27,258 bases of DNA, taken from positions 1 to 27,258 of the forward strand of contig JAEXRP010000106.1 in assembly GCA_023440705.1 (NCBI GenBank). The letters are read 5' to 3'. This document shows, one piece after another, positions 14,478 to 21,668 of the stretch. How positions within the stretch are numbered: the stretch's first letter is position 1; each line of letters opens with the position of its first letter. Below the pieces are notes generated by a model. The model worked only from the letters and a program-made list of their open reading frames with translations. It was not told where the DNA came from and searched no databases. The translations under genes and the position numbers were made by a program. Source of the stretch: Soonwooa sp023440705. Lineage in GTDB: Bacteria; Bacteroidota; Bacteroidia; Flavobacteriales; Weeksellaceae.

Positions 14478-15617
14478 TTAGTCTAGCTTTTCCGAAAGGC
14501 TAGACTTTTTGTATTCTGACGGTGTTATTCCCGTAAATTTTTTAAAGGATTTCTGAAACGCTGATTTAGAATTAAAACCTGCTTCCAAACCAATTGCGAC
14601 CAATGTGTAATTAGAAAATTCTAGATTCTTCATGTAAGATTTTGCCTCTTCTACACGTAACGAGTTAATATAATCGCTAAAGCTAACTTTTAGTTCAGCA
14701 TTAATTAATCGGGACAAATGACTAGAATTTAAGTGAAGATCATCTGCAACTTTTTCTAACGAAAGATTAGAATCCAAATATTTTTTTTCATCCACAATTA
14801 ATTTTTGGAAACGGTTGATGTTTTCATTTTCAAATGACTTTTTCCTTACAATAGTAGGTTGCTCTTTTTGGAAAATTTTGATTTGTTTTTGCTCTTCAAT
14901 CACCCCATATTTATATAAACCAATATGCCCAAGCCAATAAATAGTGAAGGACATGCTTATCCACAAAAAATAATAAAATGCATTGGGGTTAGCAACTTGT
15001 TCAACTACTTCTTTGTACACTGCAAAAGCCCAAATGATGCACAACAAGAACGAAATACTAGACGTCACCAGCAACCACGTGATACTCTGTTTTAGCTTAT
15101 CTAGATCAGCATTTTTTGTTTGATCTTTTTTAAATTTTAAAATTAAACGAATCGTGAATCCTAATAATATCAACGAAAACAAGCAGCCAATAACCTCATG
15201 TAGTCCTGCAAGATATCGGAAAAAAGTAATGATTTCTGACGTCATAAATCCAAAAACATAAACCACTTTATAATAACATATCGCTATGAAAAATAAAATA
15301 AAAGGAATAAAAAGTGCTTTTTCTTTATTGGTGAAAATATGCTCTGGATAAAGATAGGATTTAACATAAAAGTAATAAGTGACCATGTTAAGACACGCGA
15401 ATGGGATATATACAATCCCGAAAAATTTGTCTTTTGAGACGATGCCCGTCATGGATAAAAAGTATTGAATGTTAACCAACGAAAAGCATAAAATTAAAAA
15501 AGCCAGAATATAGTTAGTCCGACTTTTAAATTTTTTATAGCTAAGCGTGACGATGACAAAGACCAATCCTTGGATTGCGCCTAGTATCATCAGCATATCG
15601 TAAATGTTAAAATTCAT
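14478..15617 (-). CDS. Membrane-anchored AraC-family transcription regulator
   Basis: This 379-residue protein joins an N-terminal membrane domain of about seven hydrophobic helices (roughly residues 1-240, e.g. MILGAIQGLVFVIVTLSY and LFIPFILFFIAICYY) to a C-terminal HTH_18 DNA-binding domain (about 275-372). The DNA-binding part shows both helix-turn-helix motifs: LSLEKVADDLHLNSSHLSRLIN, then the GLEAGFNSKSAFQKSFKKFTGITPSEYKK signature. Such membrane-embedded AraC proteins are frequent in Flavobacteriia; signals and targets are unknown. tsaC lies 57 bp upstream on the same strand and may be cotranscribed. The convergent secreted peptidase is a neighbour but not a proven target. Confidence 0.88.
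   Translation of the reverse strand: MNFNIYDMLMILGAIQGLVFVIVTLSYKKFKSRTNYILAFLILCFSLVNIQYFLSMTGIVSKDKFFGIVYIPFACLNMVTYYFYVKSYLYPEHIFTNKEKALFIPFILFFIAICYYKVVYVFGFMTSEIITFFRYLAGLHEVIGCLFSLILLGFTIRLILKFKKDQTKNADLDKLKQSITWLLVTSSISFLLCIIWAFAVYKEVVEQVANPNAFYYFLWISMSFTIYWLGHIGLYKYGVIEEQKQIKIFQKEQPTIVRKKSFENENINRFQKLIVDEKKYLDSNLSLEKVADDLHLNSSHLSRLINAELKVSFSDYINSLRVEEAKSYMKNLEFSNYTLVAIGLEAGFNSKSAFQKSFKKFTGITPSEYKKSSLSEKLD
14480..14510 (+). terminator. Terminator of the M23 gene, overlapping the AraC gene's 3' end
   Basis: A 12-bp stem (AGTCTAGCTTTT pairing with AAAGGCTAGACT, with one G-U pair) closes on a CCG loop and is followed by Ts on the + strand. It starts 21 bases after the M23 stop. Its bases also encode the last codons of the convergent AraC-family gene, so the two genes share these nucleotides. 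Confidence 0.8.
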
Positions 15618-15674
15618 GGTTTGTGTTTACATCAAATATAAAATTTTATTTGAACTTCAAACCTTAAAATTTTA

Positions 15675-16229
15675 TTACTCTCTCAAAACTTTAACCTGTC
15701 CGTTTTTCCAAACTTTAATAACAGAAGAACCAGAATATTTAGAGATTTTTTCGCGGTTTTCTTCTACGGCATAATCTACCGCATTTATTATTTCTTGAGA
15801 AATATCTGAGAATTTAAGAGGACTTTTGTCACCACTTAGATTTGCAGAAGTTGAGACGATTGGTTTGTTAAGTTTAGAAATCAATTTTTTACAAAAGTCA
15901 TCTTTTACTAAACGTATCCCAATAGATCCATCTTCGGCTAAAGCCTCTTCTGGAAGACCTTTTGCAGATTCGTAGACAATGGTAACTGGTTTTTCGGAAA
16001 GATCGATAATCTCCCAAGCCATCTCTGGAACATCCACCAAATCTTGTAGTCTCTTTTCGTTTTCGACCAAAATGATCATGGATTTATTCGCGTCGCGATG
16101 TTTGATGTCGAATACTTTTTTTATCGCTTCAGGATTAGTTGCGTCACATCCGATACCCCAAATTGTGTCAGTTGGATAAAGAATTGTGCCACCGTTTTGT
16201 AAAGATTCTATTGCTTTTTCTATGCTCAT
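15675..16229 (-). CDS. tsaC: Threonylcarbamoyl-AMP synthase (Sua5/YciO/YrdC family)
   Basis: This enzyme makes threonylcarbamoyl-AMP from threonine, bicarbonate and ATP, the first step of the essential tRNA modification t6A at position 37. The 184-residue length fits the single-domain form without the Sua5 extension. Signature segments are the N-terminal GGTILYPTDTIWGIGCDA, the KHRDANKSMIILV substrate-binding stretch and the SANLSGDKSP loop. The partner genes (tsaB, tsaD, tsaE) are not in this window. Confidence 0.92.
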   Translation of the reverse strand: MSIEKAIESLQNGGTILYPTDTIWGIGCDATNPEAIKKVFDIKHRDANKSMIILVENEKRLQDLVDVPEMAWEIIDLSEKPVTIVYESAKGLPEEALAEDGSIGIRLVKDDFCKKLISKLNKPIVSTSANLSGDKSPLKFSDISQEIINAVDYAVEENREKISKYSGSSVIKVWKNGQVKVLRE

Positions 16230-16337
16230 GATTCAAAATGAATTAATCTGGAATGTTACAAAAGCTTAAAATTATAAACTATTGAATAATAGGCTTTTTA
16301 TTAAAACTGTATTTTCCAAAATTGGTTTTCGATACTG

Positions 16338-16345
16338 CAAATTTA
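16338..16345 (-). promoter_or_regulatory. Possible -7 box (TAAATTTG) for tsaC
   Basis: An exact TAnnTTTG on the - strand lies about 108 bases before the tsaC start in the 282-bp divergent gap. No -33 TTG is found nearby and the leader would be long, so the assignment is tentative. The rest of the gap (16230-16511) is AT-rich with no coding sequence. Confidence 0.3.
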
Positions 16346-16473
16346 ACTATAAATGAACGGAAGTTTATGTAAAATTCAGATGTTAAAATTAATTTAACAT
16401 AAAGTGTAATTTCTTAATATTTTTTTAAAATTTAATTAAATCTTTCAATACAAATTCTCCTGCTATACTTCAG

Positions 16474-16507
16474 TTCCTTTGTCAGCGAAGAAAAAAAGTA
16501 AGTAAGT
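16474..16507 (+). promoter_or_regulatory. Possible promoter and leader of the TonB receptor gene
   Basis: TTCCTTTG at 16474-16481 differs from TAnnTTTG by one base and would give a leader of about 25 bases. The leader includes three perfect AAGT repeats (16496-16507) ending four bases before the ATG. No purine-rich Shine-Dalgarno is evident beyond the A-run, as is usual in this phylum. Confidence 0.3.
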
Positions 16508-16511
16508 AAAA

Positions 16512-19037
16512 ATGAAAATCAACAAACTAAGCATCGGCGTATTATTCTTATTAGGAAGTACCACAATGCTATTAGCTCAACAAAAAAGCGACACTGTTAA
16601 ATCTACAAAAAATATCGAAGGTGTCATCATCCAAGGTAGCACCAAAAAAGGTAAAGAGTCTAACCTTATCAATCTACAAAGAAAATCGGCTGAGATTATC
16701 GAAAATGTTGGATCAGAACAGTTGAAAAAACAAGGTGTTGGTGATGTTGCTACTGCGGTAACAAAAGCAACAAGTACAGTAAAGCAAGAGGGTAGTAATA
16801 CAATTGCTGTGCGTGGATTAATCGATCGTTATAATACAACAACGCTTAATAATCTTCCGATCCCATCTGATGATCCAGAAAACAAAAATATCGATTTAAG
16901 TTTATTAAAAACTGATATTATCGATATGATTGCTCTAGAAAAAGTATACAACCCAAGAATGATTGGTGATTTTGGTGGAGCAAATATTAATATCGTATCT
17001 AAAGAACATACTGGCAAAGGCTTTATAGGATTAAACCTTGGAAGCTCTTATAATACTCAAAATTCTAAACCTGATGTATTCTATACACAAGAAGGTTTTA
17101 ATTTCTTTGGTACAAAAACACCGAAAATTCCTGCTAATGCATTAACAGGTTATAATTTTAAATCAAGTTGGAATTTTAAAGATACTTTTGGTCCATCTAT
17201 GATGATGCCACTTAATACCAACATGAGTTTGGATGGTGGTAAGTCTTTTAAAGTTGGATCGGGAAAGCTTAACCTTTATGCTTTTGCTGGATTTGATAAT
17301 GATTTCAGTTACTTACAAGGTAAGGAGGGAAGTTACGGAGAAGAGACTTTATTTAAAGATTTTAATAAAGTTCAAAAATTTAATTATAGTACTAACACAA
17401 CAGGATTGTTGAATTTGTATTATAGAATAAACTCTAATCACCAATTAAAATGGATCACTTATTATACCCATTCAACTTCTCAAGAAGCAAAAATCTACGA
17501 AGGAAAAATTCGTGATATTGCAGAAGAAGGTGGTGCATATGTAAGAAGAGGTGATAACAAGATCACAAATGTCTTGGTTAATCAACTTGGTGGTGATCAT
17601 AAATTTGGTGAAAAATGGAGTCTTAATTGGATTGCTGGGTATAATTATCTTAATAGCCAACGTCCAGATCGTATAACCAATACTTTGGTGCAGAATCAAA
17701 ATACAGGGATGTATGCTGTAACTCGTGAGTCAGGGCTTAACAACCGATATTTTGATGATTTAACGGATAAAGAGATTTCAGGAAATGCTACTCTAAGTTA
17801 TAAGCTTAATGAGGATTCTAAGATTTCGGCAGGATATCAAGGTCGTTTCAAAAAGAGAAATTTTTTCTCGAAGCAAGTTGACCTTAAGTGGGATAACGAA
17901 GCAGCAGGATTTACTGCAGAAGTTGCAGATCCTAATAACTTAGATCAGATTTTTAATGCATATAATTATTCTAAAGGATATTTTAAAATCACTAGTAATT
18001 TTGGGGATGCAGGTGTGTTGAAACCAGTATTGTATAATGGTCAGCAAGACATCAACTCAGGATTTGCTAATTTAGATTATAAGTTTTCAGACAAATTCTT
18101 AATGCAATTAGGCGTTAGAGTTGATAATATTAAACAAGCTATCCAATGGCAAGTACAATATTATACACCAACAACATCTAGTGAGTATACTTACAACAAA
18201 ATCTTACCAGCATTAAATCTTAAATATAGTCTAACAGACAGACAGAATTTGAGATTAGCAGCATCAAGAACGTATACATTACCGCAGTTGAAAGAGATGG
18301 CTCCTTACATGTATAATGATGTTACCGAAACTTCTATTGGAAACCAGTTTTTGAAACCATCTGATAATAATAATGTTGACCTTAAATGGGAATATTTCCC
18401 TAAAACAGGAGAATTATTGTCTGTGACTGCTTTCGGAAAATATATTCAGAATCCTATTTCTAAAACATATATTAACAGTTCAGATCCATTCTTCTCTTAC
18501 CTTAATGCAGGTGATTGGGCTTATGTATACGGTGTTGAAGCTGAGATTAGAAAAGATATTGCAACATTCGGAAATTCAAAACTATACACATTCCTTAATG
18601 CAAGTTATATGAACTCTAAAGCAGAACTTAATAACGAAAAAGTTCTTAAAGAGACGCAAAATGTTTATTCAGTTAATTTCGATGTTAAGGAAGATAAATT
18701 GCAAGGTGCGGCTGACTTTGTAGCCAATGCTAACCTTGGTTATAATTACAAATTTGCAACTGGAAGTGATATGGATTTGATGTTAGCTTACTCTTATGTT
18801 GGTAATTACATCTACTCAATTAGTACTCAAAAAATAGGAAATATTATCCAGAAGCCAACACAGAGCTTAGACTTCATTGCAAAGCTTAATTTCAAAAATA
18901 ATATTAATGTTGGTTTAGCTGCTAAGAATCTTATTAATCCAGAAATCAAGAGAGTTCAAGAAAATGCACTTAACTCTGAGACTTATAACTTCAAAAGAGG
19001 TAGAATATTTAGCCTAAGTGTAGGATACAAATTTTAA
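16512..19037 (+). CDS. TonB-dependent outer-membrane receptor
   Basis: This is an 841-residue outer-membrane transporter driven by TonB/ExbBD. It has a signal peptide (MKINKLSIGVLFLLGSTTMLLAQ), a short TonB-box-like stretch (NIEGVIIQGS) and a plug domain (about 45-165). The plug includes VAVRGL-type and NLPIPSDDPENK segments and the GDFGGANINIVSK strand. A large 22-strand barrel follows, ending in an aromatic residue (LSVGYKF). It lacks the N-terminal carboxypeptidase-regulatory-like domain seen in SusC-type glycan receptors, so it is closer to iron- or vitamin-type receptors in architecture. The next gene, a lipoprotein, starts 26 bp downstream, making a two-gene uptake module. The substrate is unknown. 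Confidence 0.93.
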   Translation: MKINKLSIGVLFLLGSTTMLLAQQKSDTVKSTKNIEGVIIQGSTKKGKESNLINLQRKSAEIIENVGSEQLKKQGVGDVATAVTKATSTVKQEGSNTIAVRGLIDRYNTTTLNNLPIPSDDPENKNIDLSLLKTDIIDMIALEKVYNPRMIGDFGGANINIVSKEHTGKGFIGLNLGSSYNTQNSKPDVFYTQEGFNFFGTKTPKIPANALTGYNFKSSWNFKDTFGPSMMMPLNTNMSLDGGKSFKVGSGKLNLYAFAGFDNDFSYLQGKEGSYGEETLFKDFNKVQKFNYSTNTTGLLNLYYRINSNHQLKWITYYTHSTSQEAKIYEGKIRDIAEEGGAYVRRGDNKITNVLVNQLGGDHKFGEKWSLNWIAGYNYLNSQRPDRITNTLVQNQNTGMYAVTRESGLNNRYFDDLTDKEISGNATLSYKLNEDSKISAGYQGRFKKRNFFSKQVDLKWDNEAAGFTAEVADPNNLDQIFNAYNYSKGYFKITSNFGDAGVLKPVLYNGQQDINSGFANLDYKFSDKFLMQLGVRVDNIKQAIQWQVQYYTPTTSSEYTYNKILPALNLKYSLTDRQNLRLAASRTYTLPQLKEMAPYMYNDVTETSIGNQFLKPSDNNNVDLKWEYFPKTGELLSVTAFGKYIQNPISKTYINSSDPFFSYLNAGDWAYVYGVEAEIRKDIATFGNSKLYTFLNASYMNSKAELNNEKVLKETQNVYSVNFDVKEDKLQGAADFVANANLGYNYKFATGSDMDLMLAYSYVGNYIYSISTQKIGNIIQKPTQSLDFIAKLNFKNNINVGLAAKNLINPEIKRVQENALNSETYNFKRGRIFSLSVGYKF

Positions 19038-19063
19038 TTACAAAATCTTATAAATTTATAAAA

Positions 19064-20242
19064 ATGAAAAAATTGTTTACAAGTGCAGTTTTACTTTGCA
19101 CATTAACAACAGTGTCAGTTTTCAATTCATGTTCTTCTAACGAGGATACAACAATTGTAGAGAATCCAAGTAACGTTACAATCGATCCGAATAATTTTAA
19201 AGTTACATTAAAATCAGGTGATAAATTAGTATTAGATGCTAATGTTGTATACCGTATGAAGGGTGCTGTAATCGTTAACGCTGGTGCAGAATTAGTAATT
19301 CCTGCAGGTACAAAGATCCTTTGTTCTGGTGGTACAGATACATATTTAGCTGTAGCGCAAGGAGGTAAGTTATTCTCTAACGGTACAGCTTCTAATCCAG
19401 TTGTATTTACGTCTGGTAACGCTACACCTGCAAAAGCAGATTGGGGAGGTATCGTATTAGCTGGAAAAGCGCCTATTAATGCAGGTGCAACAGCAACGTC
19501 AGAAGTTGCTAACCTTACTTACGGTGGTACAGATGCTGCTGATAGTAATGGATCAATTACATATACACAAATTAGATGGGCAGGAGCTCGTTTCAACGCT
19601 TCTAAAGAATATAACGGTCTTTCACTTTTCGGAGTAGGAAATGGTACAAAAATCGATGGTGTTGCTGTACTTGACGGAGCTGATGATGGTATCGAATTCT
19701 TCGGAGGAACAGTTAACGTAAGCAATATTATCTCAATTAACAATGATGATGATGCGTTTGACTGGACAGAAGGTTGGAATGGTACAGCAACTAATGTATA
19801 TGGTAAAAGAACTTCTGCAACAGTAGGTAACAGAGGTATCGAAGCTGATAACAATGCAAATAACCAGACTGCTACGCCAATGTCTAATCCAACAATTAAA
19901 AATGCGACTTTCATTGGTTACACGACAACAGATAACGAAGGTGCGGGTACTAACCTTTTCAGAGTAGGGACTGGTGCTACGCTTGATAATATCGTATTCT
20001 CAGGTTGGGCAACTGGTATTACAATTCAACATGATACTACAATAGCTAACCTAGTTGGTAAGAATAAATTCACAAATATTAGGTTTGATAATGTTGGTGA
20101 AAAAGCAGTAAGTATTGCTTCTGCATCAGGTTCTGTAGCGGTTCCTGTAGCTGCCGGAACTTATACTGAAAATGCTTCTGCAACTGGTGCTGGTAGCGTT
20201 TTGGAGTTACCGACTTGGGCTAAAACTTGGAGCGGTTTATAA
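19064..20242 (+). CDS. Probable surface lipoprotein with parallel beta-helix
   Basis: This is a 392-residue lipoprotein. The signal peptide ends in a lipobox with C23 (VFNSC), and the following SSNED is acidic like the export signal that sends flavobacterial lipoproteins to the cell surface. The mature part is rich in G, N, T and V and repeats beta-helix-like turns (AVIVNAGAELVIPAGTKIL, KIDGVAVLDGADDGIEFFGG, IISINNDDDAFDW), ending GSVLELPTWAKTWSGL. The NDDDAFDW/EADNN acidic patches could bind metal ions. It lies 26 bp after the TonB receptor and is closed by a terminator, so it is likely the receptor's partner. Related proteins are sometimes labelled multidrug transporter, but nothing here supports that. 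I do not recognise a characterised function. Confidence 0.7.
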   Translation: MKKLFTSAVLLCTLTTVSVFNSCSSNEDTTIVENPSNVTIDPNNFKVTLKSGDKLVLDANVVYRMKGAVIVNAGAELVIPAGTKILCSGGTDTYLAVAQGGKLFSNGTASNPVVFTSGNATPAKADWGGIVLAGKAPINAGATATSEVANLTYGGTDAADSNGSITYTQIRWAGARFNASKEYNGLSLFGVGNGTKIDGVAVLDGADDGIEFFGGTVNVSNIISINNDDDAFDWTEGWNGTATNVYGKRTSATVGNRGIEADNNANNQTATPMSNPTIKNATFIGYTTTDNEGAGTNLFRVGTGATLDNIVFSGWATGITIQHDTTIANLVGKNKFTNIRFDNVGEKAVSIASASGSVAVPVAAGTYTENASATGAGSVLELPTWAKTWSGL

Positions 20243-20271
20243 GCTTTTTTTTCTTCATATTACTTTAAAAC

Positions 20272-20304
20272 AAATCCCGAATCATTTATTTGATTCGGGA
20301 TTTT
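20272..20304 (+). terminator. Terminator after the receptor/lipoprotein operon
   Basis: A perfect 13-bp stem (AAATCCCGAATCA pairing with TGATTCGGGATTT) with a six-base loop is followed by a T-rich run. It lies 30 bases after the lipoprotein stop. The A-rich left flank means it may also work leftward for the convergent cystathionine gene, although a repeat region separates them. Confidence 0.88.
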
Positions 20305-20315
20305 ATTTTTTATTA

Positions 20316-20344
20316 ATTAAACGATTAAACGATTAAACGATTAA
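20316..20344. repeat. 8-bp tandem repeat (ATTAAACG), about 3.6 copies
   Basis: Three perfect copies of ATTAAACG and a partial fourth lie between the operon terminator and the 3' end of the convergent cystathionine gene. It is non-coding on both strands, and copy-number variation between strains would be expected. Confidence 0.8.
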
Positions 20345-20349
20345 TTTTG

Positions 20350-20373
20350 ACCATCAACCATCAACCATCAACC
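20350..20373. repeat. 7-bp tandem repeat (ACCATCA), about 3.4 copies
   Basis: Three perfect copies of ACCATCA and a partial fourth follow six bases after the 8-bp repeat array and end six bases before the cystathionine gene's stop codon. The unit differs from the neighbouring array in sequence and length. Confidence 0.8.
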
Positions 20374-20378
20374 AAAAC

Positions 20379-21521
20379 CTACTTCAAAGCTTGCTCAAGA
20401 TCAGCGATAAGATCTTCGATATCTTCGATACCAGCACTCAATCTTACCAAATCATCTGTGATACCAAGTTCTGCACGTTTGTCTGCAGGGATCGAAGCGT
20501 GAGTCATTAAAGCTGGATGATTTGCAAGAGATTCTACACCGCCAAGAGATTCAGCCAATGTGAAAACTTTTAAATTTTCTAAAAACTTAATAGCATCTTC
20601 TTTTTTCCCTGATTTAAAAGTGAAAGAAACCATACCTCCGAATTCTGCCATTTGTTTTTTAGCCAATTCGTATTGTGGATGATTTTTAGATCCAGGATAA
20701 AATACTTTATCAATCGCAGGATGATTTTCTAAAAACTCAGCGACTTTAACACCGTTTTCGCTGTGACGTTGCATTCTAAGTGATAAAGTTTTAATTCCTC
20801 TTAATACCAAATAAGAGTCATGTGGACCTAAAATCCCACCGCTTGCAAATTGGATAAAGTGAAGCTGCTCGCCCAACTCAGGTGTTTTTGCAACCAAAGC
20901 ACCAGCAACAACGTCAGAGTGTCCGCCAAGATATTTTGTCGCAGAATGCATCACGATGTCAGCACCAAGATCAATTGGTCTTTGGATGTAAGGCGTCGCA
21001 AACGTATTGTCAACAGCAACCAAAATATTTTTTCCTTTTACTAAATCGGTTACCGCTTTTATATCCACCAATTTCATCAAAGGATTGGTTGGAGTTTCTA
21101 ACCAAATTAATTTCGTTTTGTCGGTGATAACATCTTTAATCGTGTCAACTTCGTCGAAGTTTACAAAACTGAATTTAATCTGATATTTGTCAAATAATCT
21201 TGTGAACATTCTATAAGTTCCACCATAAAGGTCGTCAACTGCAATCACTTCGTCACCAGGACTTAATAATTTCAGAACACAATCGATCGCCGCCAATCCT
21301 GATCCGAAAGCTAAACCTCTCGCACCATTTTCGATAGAAGCCAAAGCATCTTCCAAAGCTTGACGTGTTGGGTTTGCACCTCTAGAATATTCGTAACCAG
21401 CTTTTAGTTGACCTGGACTTTTTTGTGCAAATGTTGATGTTAAAAATACGGGTACGTTAACAGATCCTGTGTGTGGCTCGTGTTGTTGTCCACCGTGGAT
21501 CACTTTTGTATTGAATTTCAT
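20379..21521 (-). CDS. metB: Cystathionine gamma-synthase / gamma-lyase family PLP enzyme
   Basis: This PLP enzyme of the Cys/Met metabolism family is expected to act on homoserine-derived or cystathionine substrates in transsulfuration. The 380-residue length fits. Family marks are YEYSRGANPTRQALE, the FGSGLAAIDCVL phosphate-binding segment, DDLYGGTYRMF, LETPTNPLM, and the PLP lysine K196 in HSATKYLGGHSD. The C-terminus has the expected SLGGVESLANHPALMTH motif. Synthase (MetB) and lyase activities cannot be told apart from sequence alone, so the symbol is tentative. No other methionine genes adjoin it. It has its own -7 box and is a single-gene unit. Confidence 0.88.
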   Translation of the reverse strand: MKFNTKVIHGGQQHEPHTGSVNVPVFLTSTFAQKSPGQLKAGYEYSRGANPTRQALEDALASIENGARGLAFGSGLAAIDCVLKLLSPGDEVIAVDDLYGGTYRMFTRLFDKYQIKFSFVNFDEVDTIKDVITDKTKLIWLETPTNPLMKLVDIKAVTDLVKGKNILVAVDNTFATPYIQRPIDLGADIVMHSATKYLGGHSDVVAGALVAKTPELGEQLHFIQFASGGILGPHDSYLVLRGIKTLSLRMQRHSENGVKVAEFLENHPAIDKVFYPGSKNHPQYELAKKQMAEFGGMVSFTFKSGKKEDAIKFLENLKVFTLAESLGGVESLANHPALMTHASIPADKRAELGITDDLVRLSAGIEDIEDLIADLEQALK

Positions 21522-21542
21522 GACTTTTCTAAATTGTTAATG

Positions 21543-21550
21543 CAAAGATA
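21543..21550 (-). promoter_or_regulatory. Bacteroidota -7 promoter box (TATCTTTG) for the cystathionine gene
   Basis: An exact TATCTTTG on the - strand lies 21 bp before the ATG, giving a leader of about 15-20 bases. No -33 TTG is clear at 17-23 bp. It is the fourth TATCTTTG copy placed just upstream of a start codon in this window. Confidence 0.6.
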
Positions 21551-21630
21551 GTTATAATTGTTAATTTTTGATTTTCTGAAATTCGAAAGACTCTTTTTTA
21601 TTTTAAATAGATTTAATAATAAATAAAGGA

Positions 21631-21638
21631 TATTTTTG
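21631..21638 (+). promoter_or_regulatory. Bacteroidota -7 promoter box (TATTTTTG) for the GLUG-repeat gene
   Basis: An exact TAnnTTTG lies 30 bp before the ATG at 21669, giving a predicted leader of about 25 bases. The preceding stretch is AT-rich with no strong -33 TTG. Confidence 0.5.
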
Positions 21639-21668
21639 GCGAGCTAATAAAACAAAATAAAAATTATT

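Noticed and set aside
16496..16507. AAGT x3 as a phase-variation tract for the TonB receptor
   Set aside because: Three copies are too few for frequent slippage, and the repeat lies outside the reading frame.
19519..19914. 131-codon - strand frame inside the lipoprotein gene
   Set aside because: Antisense shadow of a G/N/T-rich coding sequence with no independent support.
20316..20373. Possible CRISPR-like array
   Set aside because: Units are 7-8 bp with no spacers and no cas genes nearby, so these are simple tandem repeats.
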